64,000 nt of DNA, from assembly GCF_021018805.1 (NCBI RefSeq), contig NC_086283.1, positions 10,801,162 to 10,865,161 of the forward strand, in the 5' to 3' direction. Made by a program: the position numbers and the translations under genes. The stretch is from Prinia subflava. Lineage: Eukaryota > Chordata > Aves > Passeriformes > Cisticolidae. Below are positions 26,640 through 38,010 of the stretch, piece after piece. Numbering within the stretch: position 1 is the first letter of the stretch; every line of letters begins with the position of its first letter. The notes under the pieces were generated by a model. The model saw only the letters and a program-made list of their open reading frames with translations. It ran no database searches and was not told where the DNA came from.

Positions 26640-29600
26640 TGATATCTGTAGTTACTGTTTGAAAGGTAAAATGAACACACTGCAATTTATTACTAGAGCT
26701 GGCAACTGAGATTTAGATTGTATTTCAGATTTTCAGACGTCTAATCTGTGTCAGTAACTTGTCAATATTAGCACAGTTGGTAGAACTGATCACTGTGCCT
26801 ATCAAATGTGCATATTTTGTTGTCTTTACCTAACATTTCAATAGTCTTAACTTTGATTGTCATCCTATAAATTTGATACCTCCAATGGAAAACATTATGG
26901 AAAAATTTAAAAAACTATACAGTACCTGAAAAACCACATAAAATAAATGTCCATGAAGGGACAATTCTTCAATATTCTGCCAGTGTTCAGCAGAATTTAT
27001 TGTATTCATTTAAAATGATTTTTTATTAAATCAACTTGCAATTTCCCACGTGTGTACAGTTAGAGCAGTGTAGCTTTTTTAGAGTAAATGCTTGTTGTGA
27101 AATTACACAAGATAAAGTTTGATGAGTTATTTTCCAATTCTTCTTAGACATACTTTTTTTTTAAAGATTTTTTTAATGTTTTATAACATGAAAGCAAAAT
27201 ATATTTATTATTGATTAAAAAAACCCAAACTTATAGTGACCAGATTAGCACTTGATCCCAGCAGAGTTGCAAAACAAAAAGCATCTTTGGCCACAATGAT
27301 TAAAAAGAAGGAGCTCCAGGTTAGGATAAAAATAAATGTATGTTTGAATCACTTTGTGTTTCGGAATCATTCTTGCTCTCTCTCCAGATATCTTTTTGCT
27401 ATCTCCTACCACTTACTGCTTTTCAAATGAGGTATTATTTTTTTCTTAACCTGTTAAAATGAGCAGTCCTGGAAGGAAGAATATGAAAACAAATTCTTCT
27501 TTGGGCAAAAAGACTAAATGAAATTGTAGTGTGCTGAAGTCCTGTTTCAGGATTAGAGAGTAGACTTTGAATAAGTCATTTGCACTGGTAAATATTTCAC
27601 TGAAAGAGATGATGATACAGTACAGCACCTTGTCAAAATTAGAGCTCTATGCCATTATGGTATTCTTTAAACAAGAAAATCATTAATACTCTAAGATTAT
27701 TCATATTGCATTCCTCCAAATTATGCAGTTCAAGAGAAGATTAACACTACATTATTTGACAGTGATGATGCAGAGCATTTCTGATGTGAAATTGACACTG
27801 CATTGCACTTAAGGACATATTACATTATGAATACCCTGAGTTTCACAGTGTGGTATTAATCACTTATATAGAAACCACTGGCTGCTCTGCTTACTTCTGT
27901 GAGGAGCAGTGAAAACTCCCTCTTGGATAACATGGCTGCAAATATGGAAAAAGAAAAAGAGAGGGAAAATCCAAACAAAACATCCCCAAACTCCAGCATT
28001 CCTTTTCAGTGATTCTAATTCAGGAATGGGAATAAGGACACTTCATATTTTGTGAAATAAATGATACAAATTTATGGTATAAAATGTTTGTGGTTATACA
28101 GGTTGCCTATAATGGCTGCTTCACCAGTATTTGCTGAAATGATTCAAAAGGGTATTCATCTCTTTACAGCATCAGGCAGCAAATGTGGGTATATTTGCTG
28201 CTGTCTACAATGAGAACTTGTGCTTATGTGATAGGCACAAGACTGCAGACTCTGCTCTCTGCTTGCCCTCTGTAAAGAAATCCCCTGTATTGGTCAGCAG
28301 GCAAAGAAGGAACAAATGGCAGGCTTTCAAAGTAGTGAAGTAATAAGGGAACCTAAATAATACAAATGAGTGATTCAGATGCTTTTTTATCTCTCTGGGA
28401 AATATAAAAACGCTGGTTTCACTCTTTTAGTGCTAAAATTATTGAAGAAAATTCCAGCATCAGTTTTGTCTCCATTGTTTACAAACTCAGGTGCTTCTCC
28501 ACCTTCTGACTCAACATTCATTCTTCCACATACACATAACCATGTATCCACCTCTTCTGTTTACACATCATTCAGTGCTCTATTTTATCCTATCATACAG
28601 CTAATAAGAAAAAGTATTAAAAAAATATGTAGAGCAGAGGCATTTGAGACAACCCACAACACCTTATATGAAATTTTCATGCATTTTTAAAGTTTTCTTC
28701 TCAACTCTCAAGATGAGTTATATGAGTTCGTAGTACTCCCTGCTGTAGGAATGCAAATATTGTAGCTGGGGGAGTGTAAGGTGAGAAGCTCCAGTTAAGA
28801 ATCTGTGTTGTTGTCTTAGATTGAAGACAAATTCATAAGAGATCTTGATACTCTTTTTCTATATGAGAGAGTTGAATGCAACGCAGTGAAATGCACAGCC
28901 TGTACTGCAATGATACTGAATTCCAGCACTGAAATGCCAAGGAGTTTCTTCACACCAGTGTAACACATGGAAGAATTGAGAAATATAGAATTACAGAGGC
29001 ATTTCCTCCCTCTGAGGAGTTAAGTAATAACCCCCCTACAAAGAAAATTTAGGACATGTTGGGATTTTTTTGGTGTCTTTTTGTTAATTCTGAAAGCAGT
29101 TTTGGAGCCTGGCTTAAGAAATGCTGGATCTGTGGAGTAGGGGCTTTGAAAATAAAGAGAGATTTGATCCAGTCCTTAGACTAAAGGTTTCAGTACTTGC
29201 AATGTTTCTTATACAGCTATAGTAGCCCAGGACTACAGACGTCTTCCTATTAATCCTACAGGATAGATAAAACCTCAGTAACCTTCTAGAAATGTCAACT
29301 GGATTTCAAGATATGAAAGGACAGTAGAAAACAGATAAAATTGTAGAATCGAGATGAGTTTTAAATGGGATCCAAGTCTATAAACCTTGGATCAGGATAC
29401 AGGAAGGTGAAGGTAGAAACTTAAATAACTAAACTGGAGATTTCAGCACTGAAGTTCACTAAATTTCACGTTTATGTTTCAGACTTATGTTCCACAAGTA
29501 CAATACCTAGAAGCTAAATAGATTTGCTGGTTGTACAGCATTAAAGTAAATGAAGCTGCATTATTGAAGTACCTTACTATAGATACAGAAGTCAACTTCT

Positions 29601-30149
29601 AGGCAAATATAATAACAGATTTCTCTAGAGCGTGGTTTAATCAAAATACGCACACTTGGTCCTAACAGTTTTCTCTTTAATCCCTGAAGCTTTGACCCTC
29701 CTGTGTGACACACTGCTGATTTGCTATGGAATCTGAACTCTTGAAAACCTTAGAGAGATGTTGGCCAAGCAGGTAATTTAACTGCCAGCAATGTATCATA
29801 ATGTGGACCTGCTGAGATTGATTAGCTACTAATTCAAGATAAATAATATTTCCTTTAGCTTAAATGGTGATAACAGAGTTTAAAGAAAAAGTGACACATT
29901 TTTTCTATGTATTTGCTTTGGAGTGTGTGTGTGTATGTGTTTATGCATGGGAATAGGGAAAGGGAAATTCCTCAAGTCTTAATCAGTTATCAGTTGTGAA
30001 TCCACCATGATGCAAAGCTTTTAGCTGTAAAAGGACTATAGGATAAATGAGAAAATGGCATAAGTGCACATGTAACCTTTGAATTAGGAAAGATTCAAGC
30101 CACTAATTAAAATAAAGTTGGGGAAAAGCTGGACAGATACAGGGAGTCA
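26640..30149. other. Gene-free stretch, nothing recognised
   Basis: AT-rich unique DNA with a short (GT)n at 29,923-29,934. No exon or element could be supported. Confidence 0.5.
29923..29934. repeat. Short (GT)n
   Basis: Six uninterrupted GT units followed by an imperfect extension. Confidence 0.75.
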
Positions 30150-30450
30150 GTGCAGGTTAATGAAAGGAAGGTCATGCTTTACATATCCAATTAACTTCAC
30201 CGAGAAGGAGAGATGGTCAATGGGACTTGACAGGACTAAAGAAAAATATATAAAGTATTATGGCTTCAGGAAGGCTTTGTGATGCAGTACCACCAAAAAG
30301 GCAAGTACATTTCATTAGCCAGTATGGGACTGATGGTGGAATTAGTCATTGGACAGAAAAGGCTTGGAGCTTGGATCACGATGAGCAGAAAACTGCTGTT
30401 CACTGGCTAACAAGAAGTGATGAATGAACCACTGCACAACTGGTGTCCAG
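30150..30450 (+). mobile_element. Old LINE relic, reverse-transcriptase region (CR1/L2/L3-like)
   Basis: The DNA here follows, with many substitutions and small indels, a reverse-transcriptase segment I know from LINEs of the CR1/L2/L3 group in reptiles and birds. An early block reads like a ggaaggtcatgcttaac-type motif. It is followed by the region that in intact elements encodes the FSKAFDTVPH motif (about 30,262-30,300), and then by a TGGGACTGATGG...ATTCATTGGA block (about 30,325-30,355) matching the downstream W-rich part. The frame is broken, so this is a dead fragment. Neither end of the element is visible. It lies about 340 bp upstream of solo LTR A and is presumably much older. The family assignment is from memory of consensus patterns, not an alignment. 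Confidence 0.55.
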
Positions 30451-31220
30451 ACTGGGTCAGCTTTCAGCACAAGGGAGAACTGTAAGCAGAACAGACAAAG
30501 AAGCATTAACACTTGTAGTGAACAATAATGGCCTAGACAATTCTCGTCAGTGTGCTAAAGAGACCTGGCTAGAGCTTAATTAAAAGGTAGTTTCCTTTGC
30601 TAACATATTGAATTATAAACTAATGGAAATTTCATATTAAAAAACAAGAGAAGAAGAAAAACTATTTTATTTAAATTACTTCAAGCTACAAGTCCTGCTG
30701 CATCTGAAAGTTGTGTTAAAGGAAGATAATAGAGTTGCTGGAATACTAGAGGCTTTCAGGCCCAATGCACTATAGGTGTTAATGATTATGTACTGTGGGA
30801 AATAGGGTTATTTAATTCATGTTCTATAAATAATTATAGACTGGAAACTGTTATATATTGTATAAAGGTATGTGTGTCTGCTCAACCTGCACGTTTCACG
30901 GACTTCTGTAAAGCACCTCTCCTGATCTCCCTGGTCCAAAAATAGAAGGTGAGAACACGAGGCACTGATGAGACAATGAACACGGACCAACCCCTGCCTA
31001 CATGCAGTGAAAATCACCGGGACTCCCACCGATCAAATGCTACGTGCAGGGGAATCATCACACACCTCTACGACGGTTAAATTACTCAAAGCAAGGACTA
31101 ACTCTGGACATTAGCATTTGAATGGGCCAGGGGACCCTTTCGGGATTTAGTATAAACAAAGTTAATGGCCGGTGCTTAGTGAAACCATGGGAGAAAGGTT
31201 GCCCAGGGGGAAGTTAAGGG

Positions 31221-31228
31221 TATTTAAG
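31221..31228 (+). promoter_or_regulatory. TATA-like box in solo LTR A
   Basis: TATTTAAG lies about 200 bp upstream of the LTR polyadenylation signal, at the position expected for the U3 promoter. Activity is inferred only. Confidence 0.5.
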
Positions 31229-31427
31229 TTAAGCCTTTAGGTGGGCAAAGCGTGAACCCAGCTAGAGACACCGACTGCCAGGTTCCGTGTCTCTGGGTCA
31301 CCCTTGGCTCAACTTTTCCCGGGAGAAATTCTGTCAAGTAAGTGTCGCTGTTTGTGGGGTTTCGTATTGTTTTGTTTTTATTACCTAAATTTCTGTAATT
31401 TGATTTCAAATTTGTGATTTGAATTTT

Positions 31428-31433
31428 AATAAA
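31428..31433 (+). promoter_or_regulatory. Polyadenylation signal in solo LTR A
   Basis: AATAAA inside a block (AATAAACCAAATTATT) conserved with solo LTR B, 46 bp from the LTR end. The preserved spacing supports a real LTR poly(A) signal. Confidence 0.6.
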
Positions 31434-31484
31434 CCAAATTATTGAATTTGGCAATAAATTTGTCCTGGCATTTATAACATGTAC

Positions 31485-32241
31485 CTTGAAATATTAAGAG
31501 CAGATTTAAAAGATTTCACAGAAGCACATGGATTCCTGAGATTCCAAGAAATACTGCATAACTGAAAAACGTGAAGAAACTGGGTCGTTGCTTTATTTTG
31601 AGATTCCCTTAGGGTGTGTGGAGGCACAGCATTTATGTTAGTTGTTGGATACACTGTTGCACTCTTGGGATGGTATGAGGTGTTTCTGTCTGCATGGGTT
31701 AGTGCTGAACCCCTTGTTTGAGAAAAATAGAGGATATTGATAAATATGGTGCAGAGTAGTACTCCTCTAAAAGATTGTGTGTTGCCAGCTATGATGCATT
31801 GGAAAATCTGTGTGAAACAAGGGGTTTGTGCTGGGTGCCTGTGTTCAACCTGCTGGTTTTCTTTACCAGTGCTGTAGCTTTCTGCAGAATATGTATCCTG
31901 GACAGGCAACAGGCACAAGGGTTTTATCTGTTTGCCCTGTTGTCATACTGATACTATACTACTAGCAACACATGCAAATTAGGGATGCGATTTTTTCTAA
32001 GCAATTTGCAATTGATTTATCTGTGCTCCTTACCAAAAGCCAATGCTAAAATTCTCTTTGGTTTCAATGGGACAAAAGGAGTCTGTACTTTATACTTCTA
32101 AAAATTCAGCATTAATGCATTTTTTCTTTCCTTTGGCCCTATATATAGATGCAAAATCTATTGATTGATTTCAGTGATAGTTATGCATAGGTAATCAAGG
32201 GCAAAATTGGCTACAAAACCTGTAGAACTAACAGACATCAC
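31485..32241. other. Spacer between two solo LTRs
   Basis: No gene recognised. A 148-codon minus-strand frame (31,472-31,918) starts in this spacer and runs a few bases into the LTR A end. It has no domain, and its size is within what chance gives, so it is not annotated as a gene. Confidence 0.5.
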
Positions 32242-32246
32242 GGGTG

Positions 32247-32915
32247 TGTGGGAAGTAGAAACCTTAGTCTGACGTCCTTCTGTGAGTTTTTTATTAAAAA
32301 CACCAACACCATATTATACAGCTTTCAACAATTTTAACTGAATTGAATGAGGTGTATGCACCTCATTACATCAGGCAGCTGCACATCACAGCTCCTCTCA
32401 CCACCCTACGGGAATGGGGAAGACAATAATAAAAAAAAAAAGTAAAATTTGTGAGTTAAGGTATAGACAATGTAATAGGACAGAAGAGAAAGGAAAATAA
32501 ATAATAATAACATGAAAAACAACAACTATAAAAGGATTAGAATATAGAAAACAAGTGATACACAATTCAATTTTCATAACCCACCAACAGATGTCCGGCC
32601 AGTTCCTGAGTAGAACCCCTCAGGCATCTTTCTCGCTACTTTGTGTTCTGAGTAAGGCACGATATGGTATGGAATATCCTTTTGATCAGTTTGGGTCAGT
32701 TATCCAGGCTGTATCTCCTCCCAGTATCTTGTGCCCTCCCTCGATGTTCTCTGGTGGGACAGCATGAGAAGCTGAAGTGTCCTTAATCACTGCTTAGCAA
32801 CAATCACAACATCAGTGTGTTACAAACCTCATTGTCACTCATCCCAAATCCAAACCACAACTCTATACCACTGTCAGGAAGAATATTAAATTTACCCCAG
32901 CTGGAACAGGAAACA
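32247..32915 (-). mobile_element. Degraded solo LTR, ERVL-like avian family
   Basis: Read on the minus strand, this matches an LTR widespread in bird genomes. It starts TGTTTCCTG...CCAGCTGGGGTAAA and continues through a conserved block equivalent to GACCCAAACTGATCAAA and ATTCCATACCATAT (plus-strand 32,661-32,700). It then has a CATCACTTGTTTTCTATATTC-like block and a CCTATTA...TGTCT...CTCA block. A TATAAA box seen in better copies is mutated to CACAAA. The best end placement gives 669 bp flanked by an exact 5-bp duplication, GGGTG, at 32,242-32,246 and 32,916-32,920. The 3' end (32,247 side) differs from the family ending I remember, so that boundary is less certain; an alternative end lies near 32,357. 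There is no internal region, and the many substitutions and lost CpGs suggest it is older than LTR A. Confidence 0.65.
32290..32295 (-). promoter_or_regulatory. Candidate polyadenylation signal in minus-strand LTR
   Basis: TTTATT on the plus strand is AATAAA on the minus strand, about 43 bp from the proposed LTR end. This is the same spacing as in LTRs A and B, which supports placing the end at 32,247. Confidence 0.4.
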
Positions 32916-32920
32916 GGGTG

Positions 32921-35900
32921 GTATTTCTGCACTCTGCTCTTGTGAAAGCTGCATTCCTAAATGAAACTCTTCAGCCTAATAAAGTTTTCCATTTTGCAGA
33001 GTAATAACATTCCAGTGAATTGCACTTGGCTTGTCTGGAGGGTTGGCACATTAGTATTGATCTTTGGCTAGCCAGATAAGCCTGTTTTGAGGTTTTGCAA
33101 AGTACTTAAGATGATTATCTGTTCTACTGTGGTGTAAACTGCCCTTCAGTATAACCTCTCAGTCTGAGAAACTTCTGTTATGTCTTAATTGACTTGTGCT
33201 CTGGAGCTTTGAGAAAATGAAATAAAACATTGTCTTCAGAAAAAGTATCATGTCTTGTCATGGCTTGGCTGCAGAACTTCCAGATGTAGTGAAGTCCAAC
33301 AAGATCCTGTCACCATCAGGCATCTCACAGCCTGAATGCAAAACTTGAAGCTCTTTAATTGAATCCTACAGACCAGCAGCTTCTGTTTCTCAGTTCAGTG
33401 ACAACATCTTGTTTCTTGAGTGATATTTTTCCATTCAGTAATCAAGTAATCGTTAGGCTAGTTGTTACGTCTCTGATTGTCTCATTTCCCCGCTTGCTCC
33501 TAAGTACTCCCTTTTCTCATTCAGATCAATGCTGGTGGTTGGTATGCAGTGGCTGCTGCTGCATACCCCGCTTGGATAGCTGCAGGCTCTGGAGTCCCAA
33601 GTTCCTACCGGGCTGGCTATTTCTCCCATCTGTGCCTTCTTGTCTTGTGCTCATAACTAGTTCTGTAGTAAGACCTAAAATCATGTCCCAAGCCCTCAAT
33701 ATTTGACTTGGTCTCCATTTAGAAAGTAGTGTTTCATGCTTACAGCACTCAGGAACACAAAAATTAATACCTCGGGTAAAATTATAGGCATTGTTAATCT
33801 GTTCACTTGGACACTCAGAGATGCTTTTATTCAAAACCAGAATCATCTTTAGAATGTCCGTACACATTGCTTAAGAGCTTGATTATAGGAGGCAAGCATC
33901 AAATGTTAGAACTTTGGTATCCATACTAATACATGCATAACCCTCCAAACTGCTAACTGTTCAGAAAATAGTCTGACTGCAAGACTAGAATCATTAGCTT
34001 TTTGTCCTGTAAAATTACAAGCATCAGCTGGACTACAAAATTTTGCATGGTGTTGATGGTTGTTTTAGCATAAATAATACTTTGTCCAGATAAATTAATT
34101 TACAATAAATACTGTTTTGTCTACAGTGTTTTTGATGTTAAAACCCACCAATATGAAATGTTGTTTATTTCAGAATCAGATTTTAATCCCCAGTTGCAGT
34201 ACCCTATGGCAAAGATGGCTTCTGTCTTCTGGGGTCATAATTGGCTGCAAGTAAATTTAAATAAATAAGAAAATAAAATTCTCAGGACTGGAATATCTTT
34301 TGCTTTAGGTACAGACAGTTAAGTGAGCAAAACGAAACACAACTTCACAAGTATTAACATTAAAAATATCTTACATTGATGGTTACCCAACCCCCCCTCC
34401 CCCCAAATGATTTTAAAATTAATTAGGGAAAAGGCAAAATGACCAAAATAAATGCTTCTGCTCCTGGTTAGACTGACACAGTGTGAGACCTGAAAAATCT
34501 CAGAATGCTCTCTCTATCAAAACCACAATTATTTAATTTAAAGAAAATATGAGAGGATTTAAACTAATTTTGGAGAAAAGGTATACTGAATTGCATAAGA
34601 GTCATAGGACCGTATTTTTAAAAGCAAGGAAATTAGGATAACTGATTGAATTCTTCACTTGCCCACATAGGCAAGAATGAGTTGGCTGCCCAGACTGTGG
34701 GTTTTGAAGATAACCAAAACACTGGATTAAGCTCTGAAAGAAATCCTGTTCAAGTGAAAGAAAGAAATACACAGGCAAGGACCTACTTTCCTGTGCCTGG
34801 CGAATTGTCTTAAGGTTGAATTTTAAGTCTGCTTTGTAACTCTAGATTAGATTTAGGATCCTTTAATATTTAGTAAAAAAATATTAGAATTAGTGCGTCT
34901 CCAAAACAAGCTTTCCCAGCACCTGTTTGCTATCAGAATCCAGTAAAATACAAATGTACCATTAAATTTACAGGACAGTTTTGGGAGAAGACAGTGGTGT
35001 AGCCTTGGTGAGGATTCCTTACAGAATACAAGTTTTGGTTGGGGAATAGAATCAAAGCTCAGACTTTTGGTGGAACAATTTCAACTGATTAAATTTTACT
35101 TTGGAATGGCATTTTTAAATTTGAGAGTAATTTTTTTCAGTCAAATACATGCCTCTCCCCCACACTTCTCTGAATTTTTCCAGTTGATAACTGGATTATA
35201 TTTTTGAGTAAAATATATTATACAGATACAGTTCCTGGGCAGAAAAGAATAATGAATGTGAATATGTATCCCACAGGCAAGTCAAGTGTCTGACATCTGA
35301 AGCTGGAGGAGGTTACAGAATCTTGCTTACAGAAGAAGATGTGGGCTTTTGTTTTGATTTTCTTTCTGAAAAACTTCAAAGTGTCCTACATTCTTTCAGA
35401 AATCTCTAGCTGAATTGTTTCCTGTATAGAGGAGGAAGATATGTCAGCAGATGAATTAAGTCTCTAAGTTAGGTCTTTAAGGTAAATATCAGCTGGAGAT
35501 GGGAGATGAGAAATTAGGCATTTTTTTTCTAGCAAGTTAATGCTCTTAGTAAAAATTTATGCATATGGGAATAGCAATGTGTGGCTTTGTGAATAATGGA
35601 AATCTGATTGTATGGATGTCTTGTGTATTTGTTATTAATTACTTGTCTAGCCCAACTCTTCTGTCTTTTGAAGCCTTTTGAATCTTCTGGAAATTTCCAG
35701 TGGTTGCCACATAGTCTAAGAGAAGACTGGAAATTAAATGGGCATGAAAGTACAAATAAAAATGTACATGCTACTTTTTATTTTAAGTAGTCTGCTAGAG
35801 TAAAGAAAGATGATAAATTAATTAGCACTTCTGATTTTTGCTGACTGTACTATCCTTAATGACTATTCCTGTTATCAGGAATATTGCTGAGATTCCTAAC

Positions 35901-35963
35901 AATAGTCTCTATTTGCTTTTGTAATATCTTTTATTCCTCTCTTCCCTTCCTTTCTTTCTTTAG
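32921..35963. other. Gene-free stretch
   Basis: AT-rich DNA with no recognised exon or mobile element. It holds a C-rich tract at 34,386-34,404. It ends in a pyrimidine-rich run at about 35,931-35,961 that leads into the candidate exon at 35,964. Confidence 0.5.
34386..34404 (-). other. G-quadruplex-type motif (minus strand)
   Basis: The plus strand reads CCC-AA-CCCCCCC-T-CCCCCC. On the minus strand this gives four runs of three G separated by one- or two-base loops, which satisfies the usual quadruplex pattern. It is isolated and has no gene beside it. Confidence 0.55.
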
Positions 35964-36205
35964 TTAAGGATATATGGGGCACATTGGGTCAGGCCAGACA
36001 TCTGCTGAGATATCTGACCTTGTGTGCCATGACTGGTTCGAATTTTGTCTGTGCCAAAGCCAGTCAGGCTGCTCTATGTCTACGGCACTGCACATTAACC
36101 TTTGCCCATTTGCTGGGAGAAATATGTGGTTTGTATTTTGGATCAACTCGACTCCTCCAGAGGACTAATGCTAATAAGAAATGAAATTAATAGCACCAAA
36201 ACAAA
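35964..36205 (+). other. Candidate spliced exon or conserved noncoding element
   Basis: A strong 3' splice-site context precedes this block: a long pyrimidine tract at about 35,931-35,961 followed by AG at 35,962-35,963. A fair 5' splice site, AAA|GTAAGA, lies at 36,206. Between them the sequence is compositionally complex, unlike the AT-rich surroundings. One plus frame stays open from the acceptor to a TGA at 36,182 (about 72 codons, Leu/Cys-rich). A second plus frame and one minus frame are open over most of the same bases, so open reading alone does not prove coding. No domain is recognised. It could be a terminal coding exon, a lncRNA exon, or a conserved element with no transcript. Confidence 0.3.
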
Positions 36206-36211
36206 GTAAGA

Positions 36212-37884
36212 AAACCTAAAACCCCAGCATCCTGTACTGCAGAGAAAAACTTTTCCATCAGCACAAAGTCAGATGTTTTGAAGCTCTTTGAACTGGACAT
36301 TGGCTGTGTATTTTCTATCACTGAGTGTAGAACAAAAGCTATGTAGCTACTTAGGGCCTTCTCAGTAGTAATGGTGACACAGGATGCTGGAATGGTCAGT
36401 GTGTTGCTGAATGAGAGCTTGCCAATGAAGGCTGATTAACACAGTAGAAATCTATATTAGGTTTCCCTTATATGTAATTGAATTGCCACTTCTGTGTCCA
36501 TATTCTAGGAGCCTTCTGAAAACAGTTCCACTCTATATCATGTTTCACTCCCTCAGATTGATATCCTTCCCCTCTTTATAGAGAGGATCTAAAGAGTGTT
36601 ATCATCTTGGTTTATTCTACCTGTCATTATTTTAGTAGCCATCCTTCCTACCACTGACTACCAGTAAGAAAAAACACATTGTTTTTTTAGAGTCTCTGTG
36701 CATATCCTAGCCTGTGTTTGTGTTCACATTTTTTCCTATTCGGGAGCAGTCTCTTCTTGCTGTACATCTGTTGCAAAACAAAAGATGACAAAGTGGTTTA
36801 TAGTTCAGTTTGATTTATAGATAAAGGCTTAAATGGTAACATGGTAAAACAGACAAAATCTGCAAGAAAACCTGGCAGATGAGATGCATTAAATGAAAGA
36901 ATGGCTATAAACAGCTCAGATGACATGTGTGTGTAGCAGTGTTGTCATCAGCATGCATGAATTTCACTGCAGAGGCTGCTATAATAAGATGTGTGCAAAG
37001 CTGATGACTTGAAGAATTTTCCTTCTTCTTTTTTTCCCCTTCAACTGAGGAGACATTTGCCGAGAGCCTATGAAGTAAAATCTCTGTATGAAATCATAAG
37101 AATTTGTTCCTTTTCATGTCTGTATGATACAAGCAGGAATATGACAAGGCACATACACACACACACACACAGAGCTGCTTAAGAAGACAGTCTGCCTTTG
37201 GTTCTCGATGTTATGGGTATGAGACTGAGGTTTGGTGAGAGGCCCTGTTTTATTCTCTGCTTAAACTTCTCTTTGGTATTGTGAACCCCTGATTGAGACA
37301 GGAACCTCCAGCTCCCCCATCACACCTGAAGATGTGGAATCTTTTCTTATGACACAGTAGGGAAGCTCATGTGGAGCAGTACCCCACCACTCCTCTGTGA
37401 AGTGCTTTCTCTGGGCATTAGATGAACAGTGACTCTTGGCTGACAGGGTTACAAAGGCTACTGAAAGGTGTCATTGTGCAATTCAGGTACTGTAAGGCTG
37501 CTGCTACATTCCGTCAAAGCTCTTGCTTCTCCACCCTGGACAAGTCTGCTGTCCTCAGCATTTCCTCACACCTGGAACCATCTCACTGGTATTCTGCTGA
37601 ATATGTTCCAGTTTTAAGTTCTCTGTCTTCTGTAAACCTGGTGAAGGTGTCCACAACAGGGAGTGTTCTCCTGTGTGCAGCTGGGTGGGTTAGCTGCACA
37701 GATATGACCTCATGTGGTCGTCATTTAATAAAGCCACACCAGTTCTTCACAGATCCTTAATTTTTGCACGTGCATTGTGTTGGCACAGCTTCAGGTGAGA
37801 CCCACACTGGTGTATACTTTGGGAAAAAAATAATTGGACCATTTGCACCAGAAACTTTACAAGTACTAACTGAGTACTGATTTT
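36212..37884. other. Gene-free stretch
   Basis: AT-rich unique DNA containing an (AC)n microsatellite at 37,155-37,171. The 112-codon plus frame at 37,422-37,760 has no recognisable motif and is not called. Confidence 0.5.
37155..37171. repeat. (AC)n microsatellite
   Basis: About 8.5 uninterrupted AC units, preceded by an imperfect ACAT unit. Confidence 0.85.
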
Positions 37885-38010
37885 CCTGCACCTTTACAGA
37901 ACGAGTACTACCTTCCCTTTACAGATGAAGAAATTGGAGGCAGATATATGATACATAAGAAGTATGTGCAGAGGCAGTGTGAATCTGAGTTGGAGTAAGA
38001 GCCTGGCCAT
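37885..38010 (-). mobile_element. MIR-like ancient SINE relic
   Basis: The plus strand contains CTTTACAGATGAAGAAATTGG (37,917 onward), followed by GGCAG...AAGTATGTGCAGAGGCAGTGTGAATCTGAGTT. In order and spacing this parallels the minus-strand MIR core: ATTTTACAGATGAGGAAACTG, then AAGTAACTTGCCCA...CACAGCTAG...GGCAGAGC...GGATT. A preceding GAGTACTACC resembles the MIR GTAGGTACTATT segment. The copy is very diverged, as expected for an amniote-age element in a bird. Assignment is from memory of the consensus; L3- or CR1-derived sequence is a less likely alternative. Confidence 0.4.

Larger units (their letters stand above)
30794..31479 (+). mobile_element. Solo LTR A of an avian endogenous retrovirus
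   Basis: The element is 686 bp, begins TG and ends CA, and is flanked by an exact 5-bp target-site duplication, TGTAC, at 30,789-30,793 and 31,480-31,484. The 3' end reads CATTTATAACA. Inside are a TATA-like TATTTAAG at 31,221-31,228 and an AATAAA at 31,428-31,433, 46 bp before the 3' end, in the order expected of U3-R-U5. It shares several blocks with solo LTR B: TTAATTCATGTTCT near the start, GGACATTA(G/A)CATTTGAA, CCCTTGGC...TTCCCGGGA, AATAAACCAAATTATT and the last 15 bp. No internal retroviral sequence adjoins it, so it is a solo LTR. CpG dinucleotides are still frequent, which suggests a fairly young insertion. A 5-bp duplication would suit an ERVL-type element, but the class is not certain. 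Confidence 0.9.

Noticed and set aside
31472..31918. 148-codon minus-strand frame next to LTR A
   Set aside because: It runs a few bases into the LTR end and matches no retroviral or cellular protein I know; treated as chance.
37155..37171. (AC)n repeat as a possible Z-DNA regulatory site
   Set aside because: Short ordinary microsatellite with no gene or promoter nearby.
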